DNA of 64,000 nucleotides from Phalacrocorax aristotelis (Eukaryota > Chordata > Aves > Suliformes > Phalacrocoracidae): positions 78,361,330 to 78,425,329 of the forward strand of contig NC_134279.1 in NCBI RefSeq assembly GCF_949628215.1, written 5' to 3'. The notes below the pieces were generated by a model. It searched no databases and was not told where the DNA came from. It was given only the letters and a program-made list of their open reading frames with translations. Position numbers and translations under genes: made by a program. The stretch's first letter is position 1. Each line of letters starts with the position of its first letter. Positions 23,346-34,579 of this stretch are shown here, piece after piece.

Positions 23346-25999
23346 AGTATAGGTTAATATGGAGCCTAATGCATTTGAGGTTGTAGATCTAGCATGCAGT
23401 CGCCTAGCATGCATGAGGAAGGGACTGGTTGACTGAAGAAATTTCTCTCCATTTTATGTCTGACAATCAAAAGTGTAATTTCTTTTTTGTCTCTGATCAA
23501 ACTAACCTGTAGTTTGTTTCTTTGGCTTTTTTTTTTTTTTTTTTTTAAAATATCTTTTCATTCCACAACACATTTAGGCCAGAATTGATTTGGTCTTTTC
23601 TATTTGTATTCTTGGAGTTGATGACAATTGATGTTCTTTCATTTGGGTTTCAAAGGCAGGAACCACATGACCAATTTATGCCTTGCCACAACTCACCTCA
23701 GGATACGATATATACCTGGCATCTAGTTCTTGGGTAACAGATCTTTAGGACAGCTTAATGACGGGTGCAGCTGTGCAAGTGGTGATGATAAAAAGAAAAT
23801 CCATATTTCAGCTTTCGCTCAAAATAGGAGACATTCAATCAGTAATTCCAAGGGAGGACAAAGGCAGAAATGTGAAAGATTTTGGCCTCTGCTCATTTTT
23901 ATAGCTGTCAATAGAAGTAGTTTAAGTTGGCTCCTAGATTTACTCAAAGACAAGGGGCAGATAGCCTGTATGTCACTAAAAGAGCATTTTAATGCAAGCT
24001 TAATGAGGTCTGAGATGTTATTGTTTGGAAACACTACAAAACGTCGCTGACCTTTCTTTACAAAAGTTTGATGATCAGAAATAAAATGAAGATGAGAATG
24101 GCACACATGTCAGATCTGTGGCAAGGAAAAATGGGAGATTCAGAGAAACAGGTTTGAGGTTAATGGCCCCAATTCACCAAGCTTTATGCACATGCCTGAC
24201 TTCAAAGCATGTCAATGAGACACATGGACGTACATAAACTGAGTCACCTGCTTAAGCTGGCCCCATTTTTAATCTCTGTCTGGGATGAGACCCAAAAAGG
24301 ATAAATACAGTAATTGCCTAGAAAGAAAAGTAAAACTTACATAACTTCCTGTTATTCACTGACATTATGAAATGTCAGCAGAGGGTTCAGGTCTACACAG
24401 AGCTCTGATCACTCAGTGTGCAAGTAGGCAACAGAGAAGCTCCCATTAGATATGAAATTCCAGTTAAATGGTCAAATGGTTTGTTTTGGACTGTGCAGCT
24501 AGGTTTTGCTCTGCTTCTCTGCCCATGCTTGGTTCTCCCTTGCAGCGTAGAAGAGAGCTGGGACATGCAACTGAGAGAAAAGCTCATCTGACAGGGCTTT
24601 GAACAATAAGGTATAAGGAGAGGACAGAGGGAAGGGAGATATCCCAGTCAAACAGCACTGATTGAAAGTGGTGGTAAAAATATATTAATCTATAACTTGG
24701 TTTCAACAGGAAGAGGTTTCACCTGCCTTTTAGACAACAACGTTCAGGGCAGCAGTGTTCTGGTGCAGATCAGAAGCAAAATGGTGCTTCAGATAGGAAA
24801 TGGTGCAAACTTGGGCACGTGCTGGAGTTAAGATGGGATAAATTGGCCTTTACATGCTTCCCTGGACATGTTGCTCTAAGGATACTTGCCACCATACCCA
24901 GTCTCACAGGTGCTGTTAGTGGTCCCATAGTGACCATGGGTGGAACAGGATAAAGCAAATGAATGTACCCCTTACCCCAGCGAGCCCGTCGCAATGAGCA
25001 CCTGTGTGGAGCCATGGGTGGCCAAAAAGTTGATGTTTTGCTGCTCTCCAATGTGCAGTATTCAAACACTACAACCCGTGGGCAGGTAATTGGACACTGA
25101 CGCCTTTTCTTTGAACTGTTTGCTGGAGCACCGGAGGATTTTGTTAGATGTTTTATCTTTTATGTATCATTCACATCATTTTGTCAGTTCTCCCCACAGA
25201 GCAGTGATGCTTTTTGAACGTATTTCTGATTTTTGTTTGGTTTTTTTTTTTTTTATAAAGAGCATACGCTCTGCTGGAACTGGATTAGGAACAGCTCTTC
25301 CTTTAAGCTACTTAGAGATGAATTTTAAAGGGCAGAAAGGGAAGGAAAGGAAGGAGTTACATCTGACTTCATGAGACAAAGTAAAGGGCAGTAGTATAAT
25401 TTTCCTGTTTCTAGCATAGCAGCAGCCTATTCAGGCCATGATCTATGCCTGCGAGGGAGACCATTGCCTTGGCAAAGAGACATAGTAGGTGGGAAAGAAA
25501 AGACAGAAGGATTGTTCTAATGTATTTGTGAAAAACAAAGCTCATTCTGCAAAGAAGAAAGGAAAGAAATCAGGGAAAACCTTGTTGTTCACAGGCAAAG
25601 GAGCCAAAGAGGTAAACGTTTTAGTAAATCCTTACACTAAGTGTTATACAGACTGCTTCATCCTCCCAGGAGAAACATCTCCACAGGACAAGCCCGTGGC
25701 TGCTCTCAGCCAGTGCAGCAGACGTTTTGTGGCTCTGAAAGCTTACAGGGTAGCTCAGTCCCACAGATGATTCAGACTGCTGGGTGCAGGAATCGCTATG
25801 AAATAAGGCTTTATATTGCAGCATTGAAATACTCAGGGAAAATCTATTAAGGCAGAGCTAATTCAGCTGCAGGACGGGGTCAGCAGGCAGCACAGTGAGG
25901 AGAGCAGGAGACTCTAATTTACACAAACTATCTACCACGAGCAAACACACCAGGGGTGACATTTAAATGGTCTTTTCACTGTGTTTCCAGAACCAGCAG
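23346..25999. other. Unique non-coding stretch
   Basis: A 20-base T run lies at 23527-23546. Open frames are at most 106 codons and unrecognised. A 99-codon minus frame (24770-25069) also has no family resemblance. I see no RNA gene or clear repeat. Confidence 0.55.
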
Positions 26000-26806
26000 C
26001 ATTAAAAAAGTAATTTGTGGATGATACTAAACTAGGGGGAGAGTCTGTTGTGACAAATGACAGAATGGCCTCCCAGGGGACCTGGATTAATTTGAAGACA
26101 GGGCTAAAAGAAACTCCATGAGGTTTGGTAAGGGGAAGCACAAAGCTTTGTTCTTGGGGTGGAGAAACCAGTTGGGAGCTGACTGCCCGAAAAGCAGCTC
26201 CACTGGAGAGGACCTGGGGGTAACAGGGGCTGACAGGTAAAATATGATCCAGAAATGCACTCTTGCTGTGATGAGTCATATCCTGCATGGGCAGCAAGCA
26301 GGGTAAATTTATTCCTCATGGCTGGTGCTGCTGAGGCTGTACCTGGAAAACTGTGTCTGCAGATGGAGAGAGGCAGGGAGAGGATTGAACTGAGGGCCAC
26401 TATCCAGCCAGGGCTGGAGCAGGTGTGCTGCAGGGGTGGTTGAGGGAGCTGGGCTTGCCAGGGCTGGTAAACCAACAGCAGCCTGCAGTTCCTCGAAAGG
26501 GAGCTGCCAAGATGAGAGAGCCAAGGTCTTTCTCAGCAACGGCAGAGGAGGTAGCAGGGACACAAAGTGCAGGTTGGGAGGCTCAGGCTGGGTTTTAAGT
26601 AAACCTTTCTTTACCAGAGAGGTGGTGCAGCCTTGTGAAAGGTGCCCAGAGTTGCAGTGAAATCTGTCTGAGAAGGTTTCAAGACTCTGCTAGATGAAGC
26701 CATGGCTGGACAGATCTGTGTTACTGATGGTCCTGCTTTGAGCATGAAATTGGACTAGAGATTGCCAGGCCTCCCCTCTGGCTAGTGTGTCCATGACATT
26801 ATGAAG
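26000..26806 (+). mobile_element. CR1 LINE fragment, decayed
   Basis: The plus strand carries degraded CR1 ORF2 from just after the active-site region to the 3' tail. It has gatgatactaaactagggg near 26019 (the 'DDTKLGG' region), a 'GEDLGV' relic near 26204, and a 'LFFTREVVQP'-type block near 26605-26630. A terminal stretch ttggactagagattgccagg near 26750 corresponds to the CR1 3' UTR. Several frameshifts and stops break the frame. The final ATTCTGTG-type repeats are no longer clear. The 5' part, including most of the reverse transcriptase, is missing. Frames on the opposite strand (25932-26563) are shadows. Confidence 0.82.
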
Positions 26807-28787
26807 AAACCACAAGAGTGATCTGTAGGTTTTATCCTCTGAGTGACACCATAAAGTGTTATACTAATAAATTTTTATATTTAAGCTGTAATGTCAAGGC
26901 CCAGGGCTTTTTTTTTCTTTTCCCAGGGATTAATGATTGACTGAGAGAGTGGATGGCTGGAAGCAAGACTGCAGGGCATTAACACAGTTGGCCATCATTT
27001 TCATAGAAAATGCCGAAGAGTGAGGTTGTTACTGCGGTTGGAAGAGCGTGTTTTAAAGGGTACTAAGTTGTGGGGTTGTTGTAATTTTTTTTATTTCCTT
27101 TGCTGTGAAATAATTTCTGTGGGAAAGGAATAAGTATCAAAACAATTTCTCAAATTTGGCAGGAAGCAGGGCAGGGAAGTGGAAATGCCTCAAATGGTTA
27201 ATGTCAGAGATGGATGAAAGTGATTTGATGAGGATTTCAGGAGTTTTCTTTGTGCTCACTTCAAGAGGTCATCTAACATGAATGATGCTGAAGCAAATTT
27301 TTTAAAGGTTGGACAAATGTAGCCATTAGCAACTTCAACCAACCTTGAAAACTTATTTACAGGAATTTATCTCAGGTTTCCTGCATTTATTTGTAAGCAG
27401 ATTTAGCTTTTTTCCCCTCCCCCAAATGATTTGCTCATCATTCAAAATTATTCAGTGATTTCTGTGAGAAAGTTTTCTGTTGTGCACAGAACTTTACTGC
27501 AGCAGTGGCTTTCAAGATTTGCTCTGAATTTGCCGTTTATGTTTTGCTTTTCTTCTCCTTGAGCATTCCTGTTCGTGGACATAAGCCCAGGAGGAAATCC
27601 ACAGAAAAACACTAACTGGCTTTGTAAAACCTGTTTGTGAAACAAATGTTTGAGAAGACTTGGCAAGTTGAAAAAGTAGAAGGCTTAGATAAAGAGAGAC
27701 AAATAAGGTGATTAGAGCCCCTGGTATCTGTCTGGTACAAAGGTTATGTTCTGGGTCGGGGGCTACGTGGCCACATGCTCTTTTTCTATCCTCCTGCCCT
27801 CCACCCCTCATTTCTGGGACAGGATTGCATCTGGCCTTGTACGAAATGTTTATTTAGGACTAATAGGAGATGTCAGTATGTTTCCAACCTCACTTACATA
27901 AATTACAGTGGTGCTTTATTCGGTGTGCCAAATGCTGTGTTTTTGTATTTTGTTTCTGTTTTCCAGCTTCTGGCTAATTCTGGCCAATTCCAACTGTTGT
28001 TGGATTATCTTGGTTTTGTCTGTCTCTGGAGTCATTCAAAGATATGCTCTGTAGCTATAGGCTCATGCTGGCTTTCCAGGGAGGGAACTCGAGTTTGAAA
28101 GGAGGATCCAGCTTCCCAGAGCTGTGGGCCAAAGAAGGTGCAAGTTGGAGATCCTGAAACTAACTGAGACTAAAGAAAATGTAGAAATTTGGGCCTGGTT
28201 TGGTGAATTCAAGCACAGCAGCATAGCTGCTGGTTCATGGTTGCATTAGCTGGTGATGGAGCACAGTGGATGTTTCTTTCCAACCATGTGTGCTACAAGA
28301 GGAATCAGTAACTCTTTAGTGAGCTGCTTCATCATAGCTCAGTGTGTTGCTGTATTCACAGGAAAGGGACTCAGGCAGTGCAGCAGGGAGAGCAGGAGGT
28401 GCTACCAGCTAGACCCAGTGGTTTTCAAAACAGCTGTGCTAAACTAAACCTTGTGTTCAACACTCACATCCCCTTCCACCTCGGGCAATGGGACCTCAGG
28501 CAATGGGACCTGAACTGGATTTCTGGATTTTTTTCTCTATGCTGTCGGTCATGGCAGAGTCTGCACACCCTGTGTAGCTTTCCTTCCAGTTATGGCTTTT
28601 CAGCATGTCCAGATGCACCGTCTTTTCTTTTTTTCTCTTTTCTTTTGCAACAGCAGGTGCTGATCATTTCTGGAGACAAAGTCCTAACTTGATAAACTAG
28701 TGCTAAGATATAATATGACAAAGCCTTGGCCCCCATTATTTCTGCCTGATGATATTTCCCTGATAGAAGTAAATAATTTGTCATTTT
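26807..28787. other. Unique non-coding stretch
   Basis: No gene recognised. A 15-bp tandem duplication (ggcaatgggacctca) lies at about 28484-28512. Pyrimidine-rich runs occur near 28620-28650. Sequence stops at the assembly gap. Confidence 0.55.
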
Positions 28788-28987
28788 NNNNNNNNNNNNN
28801 NNNNNNNNNNNNNNNNNNNNNNNNNNNNNNNNNNNNNNNNNNNNNNNNNNNNNNNNNNNNNNNNNNNNNNNNNNNNNNNNNNNNNNNNNNNNNNNNNNNN
28901 NNNNNNNNNNNNNNNNNNNNNNNNNNNNNNNNNNNNNNNNNNNNNNNNNNNNNNNNNNNNNNNNNNNNNNNNNNNNNNNNNNNNNNN
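28788..28987. other. Assembly gap of 200 N
   Basis: Exactly 200 N bases. The round number suggests a placeholder length and not a measured one, so true distances across this point are unknown. Translations across it are meaningless. Confidence 0.99.
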
Positions 28988-30062
28988 TTTGGAAATCTAC
29001 ACGTTTGTCCCAAGAAATTTGAAACTAGCTGTGGTTCCCTCGCAGCTGTCTCAAAGCAATCTTTTATGTTGCTTATGGAATTTCATTTTTGCTACTAAGG
29101 TAAACTTCAAAAAACCTAAACTTTCTTCTTTCCCCCTTTCCTTTTAATTCCCATGGGCAGATGCAGCTGCAAAACCTTATCTCATCCTGCTTTGTCATTT
29201 TGTTATTACCTTGTGCAAGATGAACATCCCAATAGGCACAGAGTATTTGCTGTTACAAGTCAGAGTATTTGTTTATCCAGTTCCCAGAAGAATATGAAAC
29301 CTTTTGAAACCACATTCTTTTTGGTACTTCAATATGAGAGTCAAGAAGAGGGTTCATGTCACTATGATCTAACTATAGGAGGCATGTAAACAGGACAGTA
29401 ACTTTTAAATAGTCCGTGAAGCTTCCCACAGAAAACCTTATCTCCTCTATTGTAGGAGCCACCTTAAACTAATCAGAGCAAAAATATACACAAGAATTAC
29501 ATATCTGTGAATATTTAATGAACACGGTTTTGGGACAGAGCTTTACCATGCTGCAATGTCATATGCTTTGTAGTTTATAAAGTACGGTTAACAGATGTAA
29601 GAAACCTATAACCTGATCCACTTTATCTGCTCTTCAACCTCTGCTCAGCTGTGCAGTAAAGTCTCTGTGTTTGGCAGCCATGCAGGTAATGCCCAGGGCA
29701 GCCTCTGGGCTGCGGGTACGGTGCCCAGGAGGGAGGGATGGGACATGTCCTTCTGTCTGCTGCAGCACAGGACTCTGAACTCTGTCTCCGTGGAGCACAT
29801 CGTATCACCTCTGCACAGGGATATTGATTTTTGTGATCACTGTGTTTCAGGGATGCTTTTTGCCTTGTTTATTACCCGTCTTGTACAAAGCTCCTTATAC
29901 CACATTCCCTTTGCATTCAGCATTGTATTCAGTGGTTTTCACTGGATATCAAAGCCTTTCATGCTGATTCCAATACCGATGGGAAATCAAACATGTAACT
30001 GTTCTCTTGCATTGTACAAAGGAGAAAGTCAGACATCTGCATATTGTTGGAGGTGAGTCAGT
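28988..30062. other. Unique non-coding stretch
   Basis: No recognisable gene. A 129-codon plus frame (29667-30056) runs up to the CR1 boundary and contains the weak exon candidate at 29851-30052. The rest is AT-rich and unremarkable. Confidence 0.55.
29851..30052 (+). other. Weak candidate exon (202 nt)
   Basis: An acceptor (tttttgtgatcactgtgtttcag) precedes 202 nt open in one frame and followed by a strong donor (GAG then gtgagtca). The peptide is rich in hydrophobic residues at the start (LFALFITRLV) and in cysteines at the end (NQTCNCSLAL). It resembles no family I know and ends within about 10 bases of the CR1 insertion. It may be coincidence. Confidence 0.18.
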
Positions 30063-31422
30063 CTCAGCTCTGTGCCTGGCAAGATTATGGAGCAGATCCT
30101 CCTGGAAACTATGCTGAGGCACATGGAAAATAAGGAGGTGACTGGTAACAGCCAACATGGCTTCACCAAGGGCAAATCGTGCCTGACAAATTTGGTGGCC
30201 TTCTGTGATGGGGTTACAGCACTGGTGGATGAGGGAAGAGCAAGTGACCCAATCTACTTGCACTTGTGCAAAGCACTTGACACTGTCCCACACAACATCC
30301 TTGTCTCTAAATTGGAGAGACACATATTTGATGGATAGACCACTCAGTGGATGAGGAATTGTCAGGATGGTCGTGCTCAAAGTGCTGCGGTGAACAGCTC
30401 GATGTCCATGTGGACACCAGTGACAAGTGACGTTCCTCAGAGGTTGGTATTGGGACCGGTGCTGTTTAACTTCTTTCTTGGCAACATGGACAGTGGCATT
30501 CAGTGCACCCTCAGCAAGTTTGCCAACAACACCAAGCTGTGTGGTGCAGCTGACATGCTGGAGGAAGGGATGCCATCCAGAAGGACCATGACAGGCTTGA
30601 GAGGTGGACCTGTGCAAGCCTCATGAAGTTCAGCAAGGCCAAGTGCAAGGTCCTGCATGGGGGTCAGGGCAATCCCAAGCACAAATACAGGCTGGGCAGA
30701 GAATGGACTGAGATCATCCCTGAAGAGAAGGACATGGGGGTGCTGGTTGATGAGAAGCTCAACATCTCCCAGTAACGTGCGCTTGCAGCCCAGAAAGCCA
30801 AGTGTATCCCAGGCTGCGTCAAAAGAAGCATAATCAGCAGGTCAAGGGAGGTGATTCTCCACCTCTGTTCTGCTCTGGTGAGACCCCACCTGGAGTACTG
30901 TGTTCAGCTCTGGGGCCCCGAACATAAGAAAGACATGGACCTGTTGAAGCAGGTCCAGAGAAGGGCCACGAAGATGATCCAAGTGCTGGAGCACCTTTCC
31001 TATAAAGAAAGGCTGAGAGAGCTGGGATTGTTCAGCCTGGAGAAGACAAGGTTTGGGGGAGACCTTAAAAGCAGCCTTCCTGAAGTACCTGAAGGGGGCC
31101 TACAAGAAAGCTGGAGAGGGACTTTCTACAATGGCATGTAGTGATAGGACAAGGGGTAATGGCTTTAAACTGAAAGAGAGTAGATTTAGATTAGATCTTA
31201 GGAAGAAATTCTTCACTATGAGCGTGGTGAGGCACTGGAACAGGTTGCCCAGAGGAGCTGTGGATGCTCCATCCCTGGAAGTGCTCAAGGCCAGGTTGGA
31301 TGGGGCTTTGAGTAACCTGGTCTAGTGGAAGGTGTCCCTGCCCATGGCAGGGGGGTTGGAACCAGAAGATGTTTATGGTCCCTTCCAACCCAACCCATTC
31401 TCTGATTGTATATTGATTCTAT
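30063..31422 (+). mobile_element. CR1 LINE, 5'-truncated, with inactive reverse-transcriptase ORF2
   Basis: About 1.36 kb of CR1 ORF2 plus the 3' UTR and tail (attctctgattgtatattg). Reverse-transcriptase blocks are in order: [16 protein letters not shown] (about 30147), [15 protein letters not shown] (about 30280), VLGPVLFN (30447-30470) and the active-site block, which reads F-A-N-N at 30519-30530 where the family has FADD. Downstream are the VRPHLEYCVQLWGP, KERLRELGLFSLEK and FFTMSVVRHWNRLP blocks. Inactivating changes include a TAG at 30336-30338, a frameshift near 30565-30575, further frame changes before 30851 and 31053, and loss of both catalytic aspartates. The N-terminal endonuclease and early RT are missing. 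The 222-codon minus-strand frame at 29949-30617 is a shadow. Confidence 0.94.
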
Positions 31423-33477
31423 TGCCACTATATTACCAGTACAGCTGTATCAGAAGTATATTGTAACTTCGGCCACTTATCTTCTCCTAGAGCTCTACAT
31501 TAATCTTTTCATCTTCTAATTGATTTTATTCTTTGCAGACATTCTTCCTAACCATCTTTGGATGAACTCTCTTGTCTTTGTTGATTGCCTTTTATAATAT
31601 GAATACTATGAAACATCAAATGAGATATCAGGTGATGGCAATAGATATTGTCTCTCCATAAAATATGTGGTTAAACGATGGATTTCATCGTCTGATATTT
31701 GGGTGGTTTGGGGACCAAACTTTCTGATGGGTTCAAAGAACAATTGGACAAAGTTGCAAAGAAAAATCCGCCGAGGACTCTAAGTTGCAAAGACATTTCT
31801 GTAAACCAGAAAGTCAGAAGCTCATTGAAGCTGGAAGAATATGGTTGGGGCAGGATCACTACCTACCTACCTTGCTCCTATACCCACTTGAAATACCCAT
31901 ATTAGCCACTGACCGGGGTCAGGCTGCAGGCCCAGAGGACCTGTTCTCATGCTCTGATCCCTTACTTTATTCTTGAAACAGCTTCACTGTGCTTGAATAC
32001 CAGAAGACATCAGCCCTCTCTTTCTATTTGCTTCTTGAACTGTTCTTCAGTAAAACTTCACGCTGGACACTTTTTAGCTATCTTTTCTTTATTGAGCTAA
32101 AATTGTGCTAAAATAGAAATTCCACCTGTTGTTACCCAAGATGTGGATCTTTACTTTGGTAACAGTACATGACAAATAAAAATAAAACATAAACATATAG
32201 AGGCACACCCACAAATATAGCACCTTGGTTCTACTCAAATAGCCATGCTTAGGTTTTTTGGTTTGTTTTTTTTTTTGATAGAAGGATTCTGTGGGTGGGT
32301 TTCGAACAGGCTAATGCTGTGTTTCTGCTTGCATAACAAACTGGGCTGCCCCTCTTGGCTTGAGCATGTTTCCTTTCCAACACGGACCTTGTCTTACTGC
32401 TTCATGTATCTGGCTGTGATAGTCAACGTTGTGGATATTATGTAATTTATTTGCAGAAGAAAATGACTGCTTTGAAAAAACAGAGAGAGAAATTAAGATC
32501 CTATCAGCATGGGTAGTGCTGGTACTGAATTTTGTCTTGTCTATCCTTTATAGCAGCCCTTTGGAAGCAGAGCTCCTCTTCACAAAGGCAAAGGGGAATA
32601 CTTCATCCTACTAAATGATCTCCTTAATATCCCTGAATAAATAATTTTTTAATGACAATAGAGGAATATTATGTGTTTAAGGACTCCCATTTTCACCCTC
32701 TCTATGTCCCCTTCAAGTGTTTTCTAGACAGTCTTGGATGACAGATGGGAAGCAAATAGGAGAGGTCAAAACAACATGGCTCCATCAGCAGAATGAGCTG
32801 GGGTTTTATTCAAAACCCTCCTTTTTCCTCTGTGTTAGTAATTTGAATTATTACAGCTGAGTGCTGAGCAGAGATCTGGCTGATTCATACGGTATAAGAA
32901 CAGAGAGCAAAGCACATTGATGCATGAATGATACACGTGTGTGGGGTTCACGCATGTATTGCCTGTGTATACAGATGCACTCAGGTTTTGTTGATGCAAA
33001 ATCCATCCGCTGGCTAAAAACGGCCTGACAAGTTGATGGCTCAACTTTCTTTTTCCCGAATTGCTCTATTCTGTCAAGTTGTAAGATGTCATAGGAAAGA
33101 CAGACATGGAAAAGTACCCTCCATACAGGCCTAGAGTAATAAATTAATGAGCTATAAACAGCAAAATAATCATGCTCTCTGCATCTGAGACTGGGAGCCT
33201 GGCTCTTTGCATCCAAAACCACTGGCCTGAAGCTCTTGAGCTAATGGCAAATCTCTGACATGTTGCAGCAGCAGGTCTCCTCTCCTTGCTTATCAGCCAC
33301 ATCACACTCGAGGGAAACATCACATTAGAGGCCAGGAACTCTCACAAAATTTCAAAGGCAGTATAAACCCTGCTGCCTGGACGTATAAACTACAATGTGA
33401 GGACAGTCATCCTGCTAAAATATGGCTTGGGAGATCAGGAACGGTTGCAGGACTCTTAGGTCTCTTCTGTGCTTCAG

Positions 33478-33625
33478 CTGCCTGTTGTGCAAAGGGGTGA
33501 GCTTTCCTACCCCACGGGCCCTGGTGAGTGGAAGTGCATTACAGGCTATGAGGAGTTCACTGCCCAAGGCACTGGAGGAACATATAGGTGTACTGACAGT
33601 GTACCTCTAGATATTGTCAAGAAAG
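33478..33625 (+). other. Weak candidate exon (148 nt)
   Basis: A good acceptor (tctcttctgtgcttcag) precedes 148 nt open in one frame from the first base, ending at a consensus donor (AAAG then gtgaga). The peptide contains GEWKCITGYEEFT and GGTYRCTDSVP. Two cysteines with a nearby tryptophan and glycines faintly recall extracellular Cys-rich modules such as sushi or EGF, but the spacing fits neither well. I do not recognise the protein. A second candidate lies about 0.9 kb downstream on the same strand (34521-34579), which is weak supporting context. Confidence 0.25.
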
Positions 33626-34520
33626 GTGAGACATCCCCAGGGAATGGCACACACCCCAGTCCATGTGCTTGTACTTATCTCTGAAGTGACCTGGACTTGA
33701 TCCTATTACAGTGGTTACATTAAACTAGCTGGGCCGCTGACATGATGCATTAGGACACCTTTCTGTGCTTTAGGAGGTCATTTGATCACTCTTCCCGCGC
33801 AGTCTCCCACATATGTGCTGCTCTGTGCCTACCTCAGAGGCTAACAGCTGGGGTAATTAGTTCATGTTCACTCAGGAGCCTGAATAGGAAAGGGAATCTA
33901 ATTCTGGTTGCTTCTGATCCATTATGGTGAGTTCTAAAATTAAGCTTTCTTTCTTCCTTAAAGTTGTCAGTGCAGAGTTGCGTTTCATGTCATGGCTTTG
34001 TATAGGTGTGCAAAAGAGGCACTGAAAATTCAAGTTTTTCTAAAAGGCCAATGGCTGAGGCTTGGACATTCTCTGGCAAATATGCACATTTTCAGTCAAG
34101 GCATTTGCAAAATAGGGCGGTCAGATTCAAAGAGACAGCACCGGTTTTATCCTAGGGAGGCAGTGCCACTGAACTTTATTTATTCTCAGCTGTGCCTGAA
34201 AATACAACCGTAACCTCACAGAAGAGAGCAAACAGCGCGCTCTGCCCCAGATGCCTCAGTCAAGAGCTTCGGCTGAGAAAGCTTTTATGCACAGTGCACT
34301 GGGAGCCTCAGTCCAGCCTGATGGGAATTTACCTTCTGGATCTTCCTCAGATTAGAGGGATGCTACTTTAATTGACAGGATCAAAAGCAAAGCTTAGGCT
34401 GGCAGTCAGCCAACCATTTCCTTCCTCTCCCGACAGTTACCTCCCTGTTTGTGGCGGTGGTGGTGATCAGGGCACTTTCTCAAGTGAAATAAACACTTCT
34501 CTTTCTTTAACACCTTCCAG

Positions 34521-34579
34521 GTAGGCTCCCTCAAAGCTGCTGGTTTTATTCAGAAAGGGCAACGCAGCTCTTTGGCAAG
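34521..34579 (+). other. Weak candidate exon (59 nt)
   Basis: A strong pyrimidine tract and acceptor (tctttctttaacaccttccag) precede 59 nt that end CAAG before gtaaaa. One frame stays open (peptide includes RLPQSCWFYSERATQ). The phase going in would be 2, whereas the candidate exon at 33478-33625 leaves phase 1, so the two do not splice in frame directly. Low confidence. Confidence 0.15.

Noticed and set aside
23527..23546. T20 run as the tail of an inserted retropseudogene
   Set aside because: No gene-like sequence adjoins it on the appropriate side and no target duplication was seen; treated as a simple homopolymer.
29949..30617. 222-codon minus-strand open frame
   Set aside because: It lies antisense over a CR1 copy whose plus strand carries the recognisable reverse-transcriptase motifs.
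32296..32312. tRNA T-loop-like ggtttcgaacaggc
   Set aside because: No matching acceptor stem, D-arm or anticodon arm upstream.
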